A DNA stretch of 64,000 nt from Tipula vernalis (taxonomy: Eukaryota; Arthropoda; Insecta; Diptera; Tipulidae): assembly GCA_958295665.1 (NCBI GenBank), contig OY282560.1, positions 96,139,930-96,203,929 on the forward strand, read 5' to 3'. Below, piece by piece: positions 22,842-35,056 of this stretch. The notes under the pieces were generated by a model, which saw only the letters and a program-made list of their open reading frames with translations, searched no databases and was not told where the DNA came from. The position numbers and the translations under genes are program-made. How positions within the stretch are numbered: position 1 is the first letter of the stretch; each line of letters begins with the position of its first letter.

Positions 22842-24299
22842 CTGATTAAGCAAAATGTACCCTCTTATTTTAAAGCATAGACGTAGGTAGTAGTTCTATG
22901 TTTAAAGATCGTGTGTCACAACCTGCCGCTTTCTTTTTATTTGTTCAACACCACTCATGCTTTTCAATTTTCAATATATTATTTTAACTTTTCTTATGGA
23001 CAATTTTACATATCTTTGTATTTTATACAAAATTAAATATAAAAGGCCGACACGTAAATCTGTTTGCGCTGTAAAGTTTTAATAGATCGATAAACACTAT
23101 TTCAAAAATTACTTTTCTTCAATGGGAAGTAGAAGGTTGCTTTCCTAACTTTTTAAAATCCCAGGAGCTGAGAGCGAAGAAACCAAATTTCCCGGGATCC
23201 GATGAAATTAATAAATATTTCTTAAAATCAGCAAAGAGCTTCCCAAAACAATAAATTTATCAAAAGGTTTAATGATTGGCAATGTCCTAAATCGTCAGTA
23301 GCAGTGGAGCTCGAAATATTAGGTGGGCAAATATGTGAAATAATTTTGTTTTGCTCGATAAATAGCCTCCGCGAATTATTGTTTTCAAATGTATTCCACT
23401 ATTGGTACAAAAAATTACCGAAGAAAGCTCAAGATAATGACTTAACAAACTAACATCTAAAACCATTAAAATTGTTTGCTTCGCGAATTGCATTTTTTCA
23501 ACTATGTATTTGATTATTGAATCCAATTGCTGTTGTACAATGAAATTGATTACATACTTGCAATGATGGAATGATAACCAAATAAAAAAACAAAAATAAC
23601 GAAATAAATATTAAAATTATTATCGATTACTAAGTACATATGTAGTTAGTTGATAACGTTACCTGATGCATGGCACCAGGTTTTCTTTATCTTTCGTATT
23701 TTGTTACAATTTTTTGAAATTTATTAACTTCAACCGCCATATCCGGACATTTCGAAACCCTATTAATTAGGTCACCCTAAGATGATGATTTTAGCAAGAT
23801 TTTCCATTCGGATCTCTGATATTTTACCAAATACAATGTTTCGGAGACACCTAGCTTAGAGTCGTTTAGTTCCTATACCATACAAAAAGATTGTATATTG
23901 TAAATTGTTATTTACACATTGTGTTGAGAAGTATCTCGACTGTTCTCGAACAGTATACAGGGTGACACCACTTAACTAGATTCACTTTGTTAAGAAACAA
24001 TATTGTTTTATCTTGAGCAGACACATAATTAAATTATTTGTATGAACTTGAAATGACCTATGAAGGGCATTTCTAGAACAACTTGGTTCTTTAATATGGA
24101 CCTGTATTTTTTCATGGAAAATTCTTAAATTTTATTTTATTGACGTATTCCTGGATATCCGTATAAATATAGTAATTTGCCTCATTATAATTACTGTGTT
24201 GGATGAGAGTGGATGAATTTGGGTTGAGACTTGGAAAGCAAAGTAAGAGAATTTTAAAGTTCAAAAAATCGTTTCTTGTTTGATTCTTTTATCGACATC
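22842..24299. other. No gene seen
   Basis: AT-rich. No coding frame beyond a 79-codon minus-strand ORF at 23287-23526 without motifs. A TACAGGGTGACACCACTT word at 23953-23970 resembles an element end but has no partner here. Confidence 0.45.
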
Positions 24300-25080
24300 A
24301 TTTGAAAAGGAAAATTGGACAAACTATTGGCTTCGGACTCCAGTCCAAAGCAATTCAGTCAAAAACAGAAAGGAGCTTTAGTCAAAAATTAAAAGGCAAC
24401 TCAGTCAAAATAGTTTTAAACTGAAATGCCTTTTCAGAAGGAAGTTCAATCAAAAAACTAAAAAGGCATTTAGTCAAAACTTTTTTTACTGGAATTTTTT
24501 TCGATTTGGGTCGGAAATACATTTTGAAAAGGAGATTCGATCTAACATCTACAAATGAATTCCAGGCAAAATTGTTCTCCGGGAATACAATCAAAAACAA
24601 TTACAGATACAGACTAAAACATTTTTTAAAAATGAACTTCACTTTACTTTGACTGAAATGCCCTTTGTGTGGTTGGTTGGTTGGTTTTTTGGATTGAAAT
24701 GCATTCTTAGATCTGTACGTCCGCTCCAGGGCCCTAGTCCAAAAAAGAGAGGAGTTTCGGTCAAAAATTAGAAGGTAACTCAGTCAAAATAAACCGTTTT
24801 TAAATATTCTGGAAAATGCAAATTTCCAGTCTAATATTAAAAAGAAATCTTCCTTTTCCATAATTTCTGTATACCTCCCAAAAGGTAATCCAGTCCAAAA
24901 ATATGTGACTGAAGTACCTTTCAAGAAGGTTGTTCAATCTAAATACACCAGAAACACCTTTTTTTTTAACTGAAGTTCCTTTTTATACGGAGTTTTAGTC
25001 ATAATGTTTGTATGGGAATTTTTATGACTGTAATGCCTTTCCTACGACTAAAATGTTTTTGAATATATCCGAAATAGAAC
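24300..25080. repeat. Degenerate local repeats, AGTCAAAA-type
   Basis: GTCAAAAATTAAAAGGCAAC / TCAGTCAAAATA at 24378-24412 recurs as GTCAAAAATTAGAAGGTAAC / TCAGTCAAAATA at 24758-24790. Many related words (CTGAAATGCC, TTCAGTC, TTTTTAACTG) occur in both orientations. It looks like an eroded tandem or inverted repeat. No coding function is visible. Confidence 0.45.
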
Positions 25081-25283
25081 TTCGGAAATTTAATCGAATC
25101 ACAATATTTAAAAAAAACATAATAACACAGAAATCAACAAAATAAGAAGTTTTATAGAATTTATCGAAATTTTTTCATCCAGAAAATTTGACGTACCTAT
25201 CAACAACTTAAATATGAACATAAATTTTGTTACTTTTCGGAATTTAATTTTTTTTTAAATGAGCTTGTAAGTGAGTAATATTA

Positions 25284-25400
25284 GGCGTTTTCGGTAATGG
25301 ACCTAAAGTAAATACAAAGTAAATTTATTAGACCATTATAGTGTAATTTAATGGTCGAAATTTACTGTGAATTTACTCAAGGTCTATTTCCGAAAACGCC
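25284..25400. mobile_element. 117-bp MITE with TA duplication
   Basis: TIRs GGCGTTTTCGGTAATGGACC and CCGAAAACGCC on the other end, with further internal pairing of AAATTTAC and GTAAATTT. Flanked by TA at 25282-25283 and 25401-25402. This is consistent with a Tc1/mariner-type MITE. Confidence 0.75.
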
Positions 25401-25440
25401 TAATCTATACAAAAGGGTAAGAATAAAGGCTGTGATACAA

Positions 25441-25785
25441 GCAAAATTTCCTCGCTGAATCCACCATTAAGATAAAAAAATACAACGAGCTGATTGGTTG
25501 AAATAACTGTGCTTTCTTTACGGTTATGTAAGAAGGTAGAATAAAGGCAGAATAAAGGCAAATACAAGCAAAAATTTGTCCTTTATTTGTCCTTCAGCGA
25601 GAAAAATTTACTAGCTCGTGATCACTAATTGCTCTTTATTTTCTTTGTAGAGTAAAAAAAAAGATGACCGAAATTTCAACAATTCGTGATTACGAGCTAG
25701 CAAATTTTCCTCGCTGAATCCAACATTAAGATAAAAAAATACAACGCGCTGATTGGTTGAAATAACTGTTCTTTACGGTTATGTA
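25441..25785. repeat. Direct duplication of about 88 bp, 259 bp apart
   Basis: The block beginning GCAAAATTTCCTCGCTGAAT at 25441 recurs at 25700 as GCAAATTTTCCTCGCTGAAT. Both continue through ATTAAGATAAAAAAATACAA and GCTGATTGGTTGAAATAACT to TTTACGGTTATGTAA. Between them, AGAATAAAGGC occurs twice and TCAGCGAGAAAAATTT is an inverted copy of the block start, suggesting an element with repeated termini. Confidence 0.75.
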
Positions 25786-28563
25786 ATTTTGCGTGAAAGC
25801 CAAAAAAATTTGCCATATACAAAATTGAAACATGTTCAATTTTCTATTTTTTCCTTAAAGGCATTTAATATGACCTACTTGATGTGACTATAAATGCAAA
25901 AATCGTACATGTATCACTCACTGCCTTAAGAGAAAGATAAAAATGCAACAATGCGTTTTGGAAATTTTGACAGACCTTTAATCAAATATTTAGATTTTGT
26001 TTATTAAACTTACATTCATTTGTATCCTAATTATGTAGTATTTTTAATTTTAATTAATTAATTTAAACAAGAAATTTCGCAATACTTCAATTTCAAACAC
26101 ATAAACACAAAAGTCAATAACACTAAAGTAACTATTTGCACTCACTCACTAAAGTAATTATTTGCTTTCGTAGTAAACAAAATGGTAACTTTGATGTTTA
26201 AAAGTTATGCAGGTACATTTCTCATTAGAATCAACTAAGACTTTTAACATGGCAACCCTATTTGTTACTATGAAATCGTCATTAACTGTGCCAAAAAAAA
26301 ATGAGTAGATAAACCGTCTGGTTCGTCTCTATGCTAAACTGTAATTTAGTACCCACGGCCACATAGTACCTACTCAACTTCAAAACATTTACCACGTTAT
26401 TTGATAGGATCTTTCAAGATCGGCCCAAAGGGCAAAAAACTTTTATACTACAACTTTTATGTTTGACCATTCTCCAACTTTTTGGAGTCTAAAAAATAAC
26501 GACAACTAAAATGAGAAGCCACCTCATGTGGAATCTAAATAAAAAACACCAACCTACTAACGAATCATTAAAACTGTGATAAATTTCGTGATGGAAATTA
26601 TGAAGAAGGTTAACGAACTTCATTTATGGTAACTTACAAATTGTTCAATATTTGTTTATAGCTTCTTTAACCGGTTCGTATTTTGTTTTCATGAAAAGGC
26701 AATGCACCAACAATCATGATCATAAAACTTTGCTGATAGTTATAACAACGAAATTACAATAAACAATGAATGGTCAAATTCGTTGATGGAGTCATGTCCA
26801 ACAAGTAGTTCGAACAATACTAGCCAATTTGTTTTAGGTCTTTGTGGGAAGTTCTTCAGCACATAGTCATCATCGTTAGCGGAACATTACAGTTTGACCG
26901 TGCAGAACTTGTGATTTCGTTTGGTAGTGCAATCGAACAAATAATTTTGCTCGTATTTGTATTTCCAGTTGTTTCAAACCAAAATCACAATCAACAACCG
27001 TGTTCTTTAAACTATTGAATTCATTAGACATTAATTGTTCCACTCTCCAAAATTCAACAGAAAACTTAACAAAAATGAATCTGAAGTTGTATCATTTATC
27101 ATAGAACCGGTTATCGAGAATTTTTTTTTTTTTTTTTTTTCAAATTATGTAATGGAATAAAAATTAAAAGTAAAACTGTGTCAATTAATTCTAGGTAAAT
27201 TTATCGGACATTTTTAATATAGTAATTGAGAATGCATTAACTATTTTTGTAATCAACATAACATTATAAAGCGAATAATTTAGATTTGATTTCATGAAAA
27301 TGTTCTTCTTGAAAGGGCTCTCGCATTCCCAACTCTTTCACGATTTACTTTTAACTTCCATCTGCATATTATACAGGTCAAATTCAGCCTATAATGAGAT
27401 GAAAGATGGTTGGCACCCGCACCAGTCATATTTCGACGATGGAAAATCTCTTTAGCACCTCGCCTTTGTCGAACTAGATCCAAATACCGCATTGTTGGAA
27501 AACTTGAAAGTTGGTTGCAAAGTCATTCCAATACTGCTAGTAGTTAGCAGACAATTTTACTGCTACATGTTCGGACTAATCACTGAAGCTTGGCATCAAT
27601 TTGACCGCAATGAACGATTCACGCGCTGGACACACCAGCCAGTACACTAAAGTCTATAAAGATATAAGAATTGGACGTGGCTCCAGAATCTAGGAATATA
27701 CAAGATTAATTAAATCAAAACAACTAGTTTTGTCATGCAACAAAGGACTGAAACCAGGAATGGCTAAAAAAAATCCGAAATCATTGTTGCAATACGCTCC
27801 ACTGTTCACTGAGTTCTACTCTTATTTTCTTTTTCCAATAACATATTTACCTATATGTAATATGATAAGCAAATATAACTTTTTATTGTTGATTTGTATT
27901 TGCACCAGACGATTCTATTAACGATTTTCGAAGTTGTACAAATTGTAAACATTTGACGTCATAATGCAATTATGACATTTAATGCAAAAAAAAAATATCA
28001 TCAACTATCTCTCTAATTAAACTTTCCAATCATATTTATGCATTATTGAATAATTAATAATAAATAAAATAAGATTCAAAACCTATTTATATTTTTGGAA
28101 TTAAAAAAAAAAATGTTTTGACATTTCATCTGTCAAAATTTTTATTTTTGTTGTACAAGTTGCACGGGAAAATGTTTTCTCCAAATATGACACATGCACG
28201 ACATTTATTTGAGAATTTCGAAATTCATTTATCAATGCGGTTACATTACAATTCATTTTAATTATATTTATTGACACAATTAGAAGGAATTAACACTAAT
28301 TATTGATAATTTTAATTTCACTAACCTCTGATGGAGACATTGACGCCATTTTTTCACCAAAAAACTACAAAACTAGAAAAAATGAAAAATTTATTTTGAC
28401 ATTAGCCTGAGGGGAAATACCACTATGAAGTGATAAGCAAACTAAAAGTCTACACAAATTTTTTTTTTTTATTGAAAAGGCTTAAAAATTTGTTAGTACA
28501 TTTTATAGTAAAAAATATGAAAATGCGATTTTAGATGTATTTTGTTGAGAAATTTACAACAAC
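25786..28563. other. No gene identified
   Basis: AT-rich. The stretch 26800-27660 is less AT-biased than its surroundings and holds a 66-codon minus-strand ORF (27292-27492), but no motif, splice chain or family resemblance supports a gene. A 22-base T run lies at 27121-27142. Confidence 0.4.
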
Positions 28564-29133
28564 GGGTATTTTCTTTTATTCATTCCTTAGAAGGAATAGA
28601 ATATTGATCACAATCGGAATATTCCGTACGTAATGTAATAAAAGAACGGATTGGAATAAATGGAATATATTTTCCATAGCATGAGGTTTTTTTTATTTTT
28701 AAAATTAGGAAACAAATTAAATTTTATAAAATAAATATTTTGTCCGTGAAAACACACAATGTAATATTAATTTTAATTGATATATCTTAAAAAATATAAC
28801 CTGGAACTTTTTGTATCCGCCAAGCTCTATATAAAACTATTTTTAAAAATATTTTCGAAAATATTTTTATTTTACGCCTTAAACGATTAATTGTATCATA
28901 ATTAATAATTTCATTTTCCATAGTATGTACGATTTCGAACTTAATTACAAAACGTCAAATGAAATATTCTTTTTATTCCACCTTTCGATGTAGTACAAAA
29001 AGAATACATTCTGAATATTCCTGAATAAATAAAAAAATGAATTAAAAAAGGAATGAATGGAATGAATAAAAGAACGATTTACGTCACTTTCAGAATATAC
29101 GGAATATCCAGAATGAATAAAAGAACGATACCC
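28564..29133. mobile_element. MITE of about 570 bp
   Basis: Ends GGGTATTTTCTTTTATTCAT and, on the complement, GGGTATCGTTCTTTTATTCA. Inner pairs include GGAATATTCCG and TATACGGAATATCC. The word AATAAAAGAACG recurs three to four times. No clear target duplication and no coding. Confidence 0.65.
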
Positions 29134-29227
29134 ATAGATAGAATATAAAAATTAAATCGAAAAAATATTTCGCGGCTTATTCTGTTAAGAATAAATAATT
29201 CGAATTTTTTCTCAACAAAATACAACT

Positions 29228-29233
29228 TTTATT
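29228..29233 (-). promoter_or_regulatory. Polyadenylation signal AATAAA of the oxidase gene
   Basis: AATAAA on the minus strand begins about 22 bases after the oxidase stop codon, a close but possible position for 3'-end formation. Confidence 0.5.
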
Positions 29234-29254
29234 GTACACGTTTATAAAATTGGT

Positions 29255-31471
29255 TTACAATTTTGAATTCGTTGATAAGATATCCTTTAAAATGGTGACA
29301 GCATATTTAGCCGTACCCGGACTAGTAGTTACACCATATCCACCATGTCCATAATTATGAATAACTTTTAAATTGCCTGTAGCTGTTTCAATAATTTCTG
29401 GTTCAACACGTACAACACTACGATGCGGTCTCAAACCGACAGCTTCCCGCAACACTTGAGCACCTCTTAGGCTAGGTACCAGTGATTCACAACGTTCTTT
29501 TATGGCAGCCGTATCATGACGCGAAATATCTAATGAATAACTGTCATATTGACGACAACCGCCCATTGTTACTGCATCAAACCCGGGTATGATATACGTA
29601 TCGTAATCAGCGTAAAATGCTGTTTTTATCCATGGCGCGTGAACTTTTAGCACTTGTCCTCGAATCGGAATTAGATGGCGATCGTTACATAAAATTTTGG
29701 CACCAAAACCTGAACAATTTATAACGGCATCATATTTTCCGTACAAACTTGCGAAACTGTCAACAGTATCGATCAGTATGGAACCTCTTGATTGTTTAAA
29801 TCTGTTGATGATTTTATTAAATATATTTACCAATGTCATTACGACAAAGAAAAACATTATTAATACTTACTTATCTAGAGCCCATGGTAGAAATAGTCCA
29901 CAGTCAGTAAGAACTGTTGTGAAAAATGCACCGTATATCCATTTTCCGCCACAAATTGTTAACTCTTGTTCGGTTGCGGGGCGATACATATGGACGATAT
30001 CTTCGAACAGAGGGTTCTGGAACGTAGCAAAAATTAGAGTGTGGTTTAAATTTTGTTGAGTGGATAAATTTAAGGGGGTAATAACACCTTGTTGGAGTGA
30101 AATCAAGAGTCATTTTCTGTTTTTTTCTTCATGTTTATATGTATTATTATATTGAAGTAGACGAAAACATTTTCAATCTAAAACAAAAAACGAAAAAGAT
30201 TTTGAAAAAAGATGTCAAAATCTAGTGAAGTAATGAAAAAAATGTTGGTCTTTCATACGTACTTCACGCATATCGCTTCGTTTTTCTTAAATAAATTGGG
30301 AGAAAATGAACCTTGATTTCGCTCCCACAAAGTGTTATTCTTATGAAATGAGTGATTATCAAATTTTGCGTAAATGGCAACTAAATGAAATGAGAAAATT
30401 TGACCAAGTATAATTAAAACCAATTAAAACCTACCCTAACGAGATCAGGGCTAGTACTAGAAAATATATACCCAGAAAGTTGTGTTATCCCAGCCAATGA
30501 CGCATCCGATGTCACTCTCAAATCATCCCAATATTGATAAGCATCGTTGATCCATTTTCTAAAAAAAAAAAAAAAACGAAATAACGAAATAAAAAATGTT
30601 GTTATTACTATACAATACGTTGGAAATGTTCGGGGTGATATCTCTTCAGCTATCAAAAATGTTCAATACATCTTCGATAAACAATTTTCATTCACAAATA
30701 TTTTTTTTTTATTTTTTATTTGTTTTAAGCACGGACTTGGTATGGAAAATTGGTTTGGTTGGATTCACATTACAATACAAATGGGTGCGTTAAACTTTTC
30801 GTGTGTGTATGTTGGATAGTACGCGGTCGTGGTTTTTCATCGATAAAATAATTTTCGTTTCTTTTTGTTTTTTGTTTGGTTTCTAACGACGTTCTATTGT
30901 TTTTGGTTAAATCATTAATTATAAGACCACATTAAAGTTGTATTGTAGAATGAAGAAATAAATCGATTGAATTTCCATGTTCACCATATCATCTCTGACA
31001 CATTTGAACTGTGCAAATGATAATCTCTGAAATTTTCGAGAAGAAATGCAATTTGGAAATAATTTTTTGGTTGCACTCATATACATACACAGAAGGCGAT
31101 CATAAGCCAAGTATTATTTATGGTTTAAATTAAATAAATAATCGATTATAACCTTATCATCAGTCTTCTATATAATTCAGTGTGTTATCGTATATAATTT
31201 ATCTCTACAAATATTTAGGTTTACACACATACACACATACATAATAAAATATAATTACGAAGTAACAGCAATATGGTACTTACTTTGTGATCACATCATT
31301 TGGCCCACTGAAACTCGTGCCCGGTCGAAAAATTCCAGCCGCTATATAGCTGGTTGTATCCTTGTAAAATTTATCGGCAATTATTGTAACATTACTATTT
31401 GGAAATTCTCTTTGGATTTCAAGCGCCGTAGTTAAGCCAACAATACCTGCTCCAATTATACCGATATGCAT
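29255..31471 (-). CDS. D-aspartate / D-amino-acid oxidase, four exons, complete
   Basis: Exons (minus): 31471-31284, 30558-30435, 30016-29871 and 29801-29255. Introns of 725, 418 and 69 bases are all GT-AG and keep phase. The sum, 1,005 bases, gives 334 codons plus stop, the normal size of this FAD flavoenzyme family, which oxidises D-amino acids to keto acids with ammonia and hydrogen peroxide. Visible motifs: FAD-binding MHIGIIGAGIVGLTTALEI (residues 1-19), INCSGFGAK (180-188), RGQVLKVHAPW (200-210), YIIPG and GGCRQ (222-237), GLRPHRSVVRVE (275-286) and IHNYGHGGYGVT (300-311). The protein ends STNSKL, and SKL is the canonical PTS1, so it should act in peroxisomes. Start is the ATG just before the Rossmann motif; an AG at 31493 may mark a 5'-UTR intron. 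Motifs do not firmly separate D-Asp from neutral D-amino-acid specificity. Confidence 0.93.
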
Positions 31472-31499
31472 GATTGATTGATGTAGCCGCACTAAAAAT

Positions 31500-33264
31500 T
31501 GTGTATATTAGAGTGTGTACTCGAATGATTACTGATTTCAATTATTTTGACAAATTTTTAATCCGTCGACCCGTCGTTTACTATTGAGAAAACTCTTACC
31601 GAAATGAGAAAAAGAGAAAAAATTTAAAGATAAGAATAAAACAATTTATTAGTTTGGGTGGAAAACAACTTAAACGCAAGTGTATTAAAAAATAATCTTA
31701 GTACATACTTCACCAATTTTCATTTATTTGTGAGGCACATTTTTGGTATTGATAATTTAAGCTTTTTTCGATGGGTATTACGTATGACCATTGTTAATTC
31801 TTCAAACGTGAGAGTTTAATCAACAACCCGCTTTTTAAGAGATTTTATTAAGCGTGATGTTTGTAAAGCTTGGATTGTCTCGGCCTGTAAATCGTTTAAA
31901 AAGCAAACCAAAATAATTCCTCTCAGATTTTGAAAATATTCTCGCGAGGATGAATAACGTATACTATTAGTTGAAATCAGAACGTATAAAATGTGAAAAA
32001 AATGTGAAACGTCTAAAATTTCTGGAAACAATTGTTCGTGTTTTAGTGGTACGTTTGGTTAGAAATCGCTGCAGAATTAGCATATACAATATGAGTACAA
32101 GAAGCGACAAACATCTAAAATGTGCAATAAAAAACTCTGGAACACAATGTGCAATATTCTTGGTGAGCTTAAGTCCCGAATGTTTCCTCCCAATAAAAAA
32201 AACTCTTCCTACAATTATCCAAAAGTACTGGAATCGAACTGAAACATTTTACATCACACGATACGAAGTTGTTCAACGATTTAGCAAAAGATTGAACATA
32301 TCGATATGATGACAAAACATCCAGGCCAAACGTTCAAGATTGTTATGCCTGAAGACCGATACTGGACAAATGCTGCGTCTAACTCAAGCTCACATCTTAC
32401 CAGAGTGATTTAGAAAATGCTTTAGACATCAATGTTGAAGATCTGATAAAGCATACGCCTAAAGTTATTAGAGTTGAATCGCGATTTCAAAGCCTATATG
32501 ACATGACAACATTTTGTTGCTTTTTAACGATGACCGTGATAAATAAAAAACTATGTATATTACAATGGTAATCAAAATACGTTTCATTTGATGTATTTCA
32601 TGATCCACATTGCAAATAAAAAAATTTGGTCCATTATACTGTATCTCTGCAATAGATGATACATTGAAAAATAATAATTTAAAATTTGCGTCTCAAGCAG
32701 TTTTGTACTAATTGTAACAGCAATATTTTGTTTTCCATATCCGGTATTCCGGTACGATCATAGTCTTAAAATCCAGAATTCGATTCAGGCACGAGGTTGT
32801 GTTGTTGGTGGAAAATTTCATCTATAATTGTGGTTGGTTTCCATTTTGACAATCAGCCGAATCAAATAAACTCAAAAATCTTTTGACCGTCCTTACTAAA
32901 CCTTAGTTTAACCTTTTCCGCTAGTTAAGTTTTTATTCATGACAAAGGGAACCGCCCCATTTTTTATTTTTGAGCTGAAATATTTTAATTTTCAAAAATT
33001 CTAAGATTTATACCCTGACACGAGCAAATTGCTTAACTTTTTCATACGTTGTTTATTTTATTTCTAAAATTGGATAAACTTAACTAGAGTTAAGCCGCAT
33101 CCTTATGTAAACGGTACAAATATCCGCGCTTGTTCGCTTATTTAGCGAATGTAAAACGAATGATGCATTGTGTGTCATCCACACGATGTGACAAAATGTT
33201 AACAAAAATAATTTGAAATGTTAGTGCATTTTAACCATTTTCATACTTCATGCTACTACATGCA
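31500..33264. other. Upstream flank of the oxidase; no gene recognised
   Basis: AT-rich. A 112-codon plus ORF (31971-32309) is followed at 32310-32560 by protein-like stretches in other frames, for example NALDINVEDLIKHTPKVIRV, but I recognise no family. The oxidase promoter or a 5' exon probably lies in the first few hundred bases; nothing there can be assigned with confidence. Confidence 0.4.
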
Positions 33265-33475
33265 AAAACTTATATTCGCAATAGCAATGTAAATCGCAAA
33301 TATAAATGAAGAAAAAAGCAATTTAAGTTGTGAATGCAAGCGAGAATATTACAGTAGAGAAAATGGCGTTGTTTGTACCTCTTCTGCCAAAACCTTGTTT
33401 TAGCAATATTCAGACTTTTGGAGTGTAATAAGCTCTCTTTTGTTGTGTGATTGTGACTTTGGTTTAAAATAAACC
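33265..33475 (+). repeat. Dispersed repeat, copy 2
   Basis: Second copy of the 4765-4951 repeat, same orientation, ending at GTGACTTTGGTTTAA near 33467. In this copy the TATA box is altered (GTGTAATAAGC instead of GTATAAAAGC). Confidence 0.6.
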
Positions 33476-33692
33476 AAAAAAAAAAATCAATATTTAAACC
33501 AACCATCGAAAACTAACCAGCTCAAAAATATTATAAGTTAAATCTTAGAAGTCTAAATTTCGAATACCTTCGATGCCAAAACTATTCACTTTCGAAAGTT
33601 TTGATTAATCCAAAAGTCTCAAAATCGAGAATTTCGATAACCTCATCTCTGTAATATAATATAATTTTATGCTATGGTTAATCCAACAACAC

Positions 33693-35056
33693 CCCCAGGC
33701 GGATGGAAGCGGCACTAACGTACCGGTAGAAGGAGGCAAACACATGTCCAGTTTTGACGGTAATTGGACAGTGTTTGATGGACCAAGCATCTTTCGAAGA
33801 AGCAGTTCCGTGCAAAGGTCACCGCCTTCTCTATCACAGCAGAGCGCTGCACCAAGGGATGCTGGACACTTAAAAGTACCAACAGAGGAAGAAAAAAACG
33901 CAGTACTACAGACGGAGGACAATGCCACAGTCATTGCCCCTATTTTTATGCTGCTGAAAGATGAAGATCAACAGCTGCAGGTTTGTAAAGACGCCATTTC
34001 AGCAATGAAACGGGCAACGCATAAACAGAGGAATATTAGCATGGAGGTCAAAAACGGTCTATGTAAGCTAGAAGAAGCCATAGACATACTTTCTATGCTT
34101 AAAAGGAAACGTTGGAGGGACTATCGAAGGGACAGCCAGACGGAGTCCCTGACATCAGTGGATACCGATGTAGCCCCTTCTACCGTGAACATTAACAAAA
34201 GGCGAGCATCCTCTAGCCCGAAAAACAAACGGGAAAAGAAGAAAAATAAACAAGAGAATAAAGGAAACCCAGAAGGGGTTGGTCCGGACAGCGAAAAAAG
34301 AAAAGAAAAAGAGTTAAAACCGTGGACTGTAGTCCGGTCAAGGAAAACACCAGCCAAAAAGAAAAGACGAAGAAATAGACCGCGGAAACCCAAAATAAAA
34401 CCGGAGGCCCTACTGATTAAAACCGGAAAGGATCAAACTTATGCACAAGTGCTGGGTACGATAAGGGATAAGGTTAACCCGGAGGCTTCGGATACAGAAA
34501 TCAAATCTGTACGCCGTATCAGGATGCGGAGCCTGGAACAGTGCGAAGCCTGGAACCCAAAATCACCCTCGAAATCAGGGACCTTGACTGTTTGTCCACT
34601 AAAGATGAAGTGAAGGCAGCCATCCAGAGAGATCTTAAAGATTTCTCTGGGGAGCTGAAGGTGTCAGTTACAAAGACAAACTGGAGGGAACAACTGATGG
34701 CCTTCGTGGAGATCAATGCACGAGAAGCACATGAGCTTCTTAAGATAGGCCGTTAAAAAATAGGATGGCTATACTGCAGGATAGTGCGCAAAACTGTAGT
34801 TATAAGGTGTTATGCTTGCTTTGGCTTTAGTCATCACCAGGCGACCTGCAAAGGACCCAACAGGAAGGAGCAGGGCTTATGTATCCAATGTGGGGAGAAA
34901 GGCCATATCAAGAAGGACTGTCAGTCAGACCCAAAGTGTTTTCTCTGCGCCGAGCATCCAATTGGGCCCGAACAACTAAAACACGTACCCGGGTCAGGGG
35001 CTTGCAAAATCTTTAGGCAGGCTCTTGATAAAGCAAGAAACAAAAGCTTGAAGTGA
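33693..35056 (+). pseudogene. LINE ORF1 (gag-like, CCHC knuckles)
   Basis: The frame opens at the truncated 5' end and shows a low-complexity basic region (KNKREKKKNKQENKGNPEGV near 34225-34290), a conserved LEIRDLDCL block (34564-34590) and CCHC knuckles: CYACFGFSHHQATC, CIQCGEKGHIKKDC and CFLCAEHP. Such proteins bind LINE RNA. One base shift near 34540 moves the frame, and a TAA at 34754-34756 interrupts before IGWLYCRI. The stop at 35054-35056 overlaps the start of ORF2 by a few bases, as in R1-type elements. Confidence 0.85.

Noticed and set aside
27292..27492. Possible exon in the less AT-rich stretch 26.8-27.7 kb
   Set aside because: No splice-compatible partner, start context or recognisable family could be found.
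31971..32560. Plus-strand ORF and following protein-like stretches upstream of the oxidase
   Set aside because: No known motif, no splice chain and frame changes; could be a lost gene or chance.
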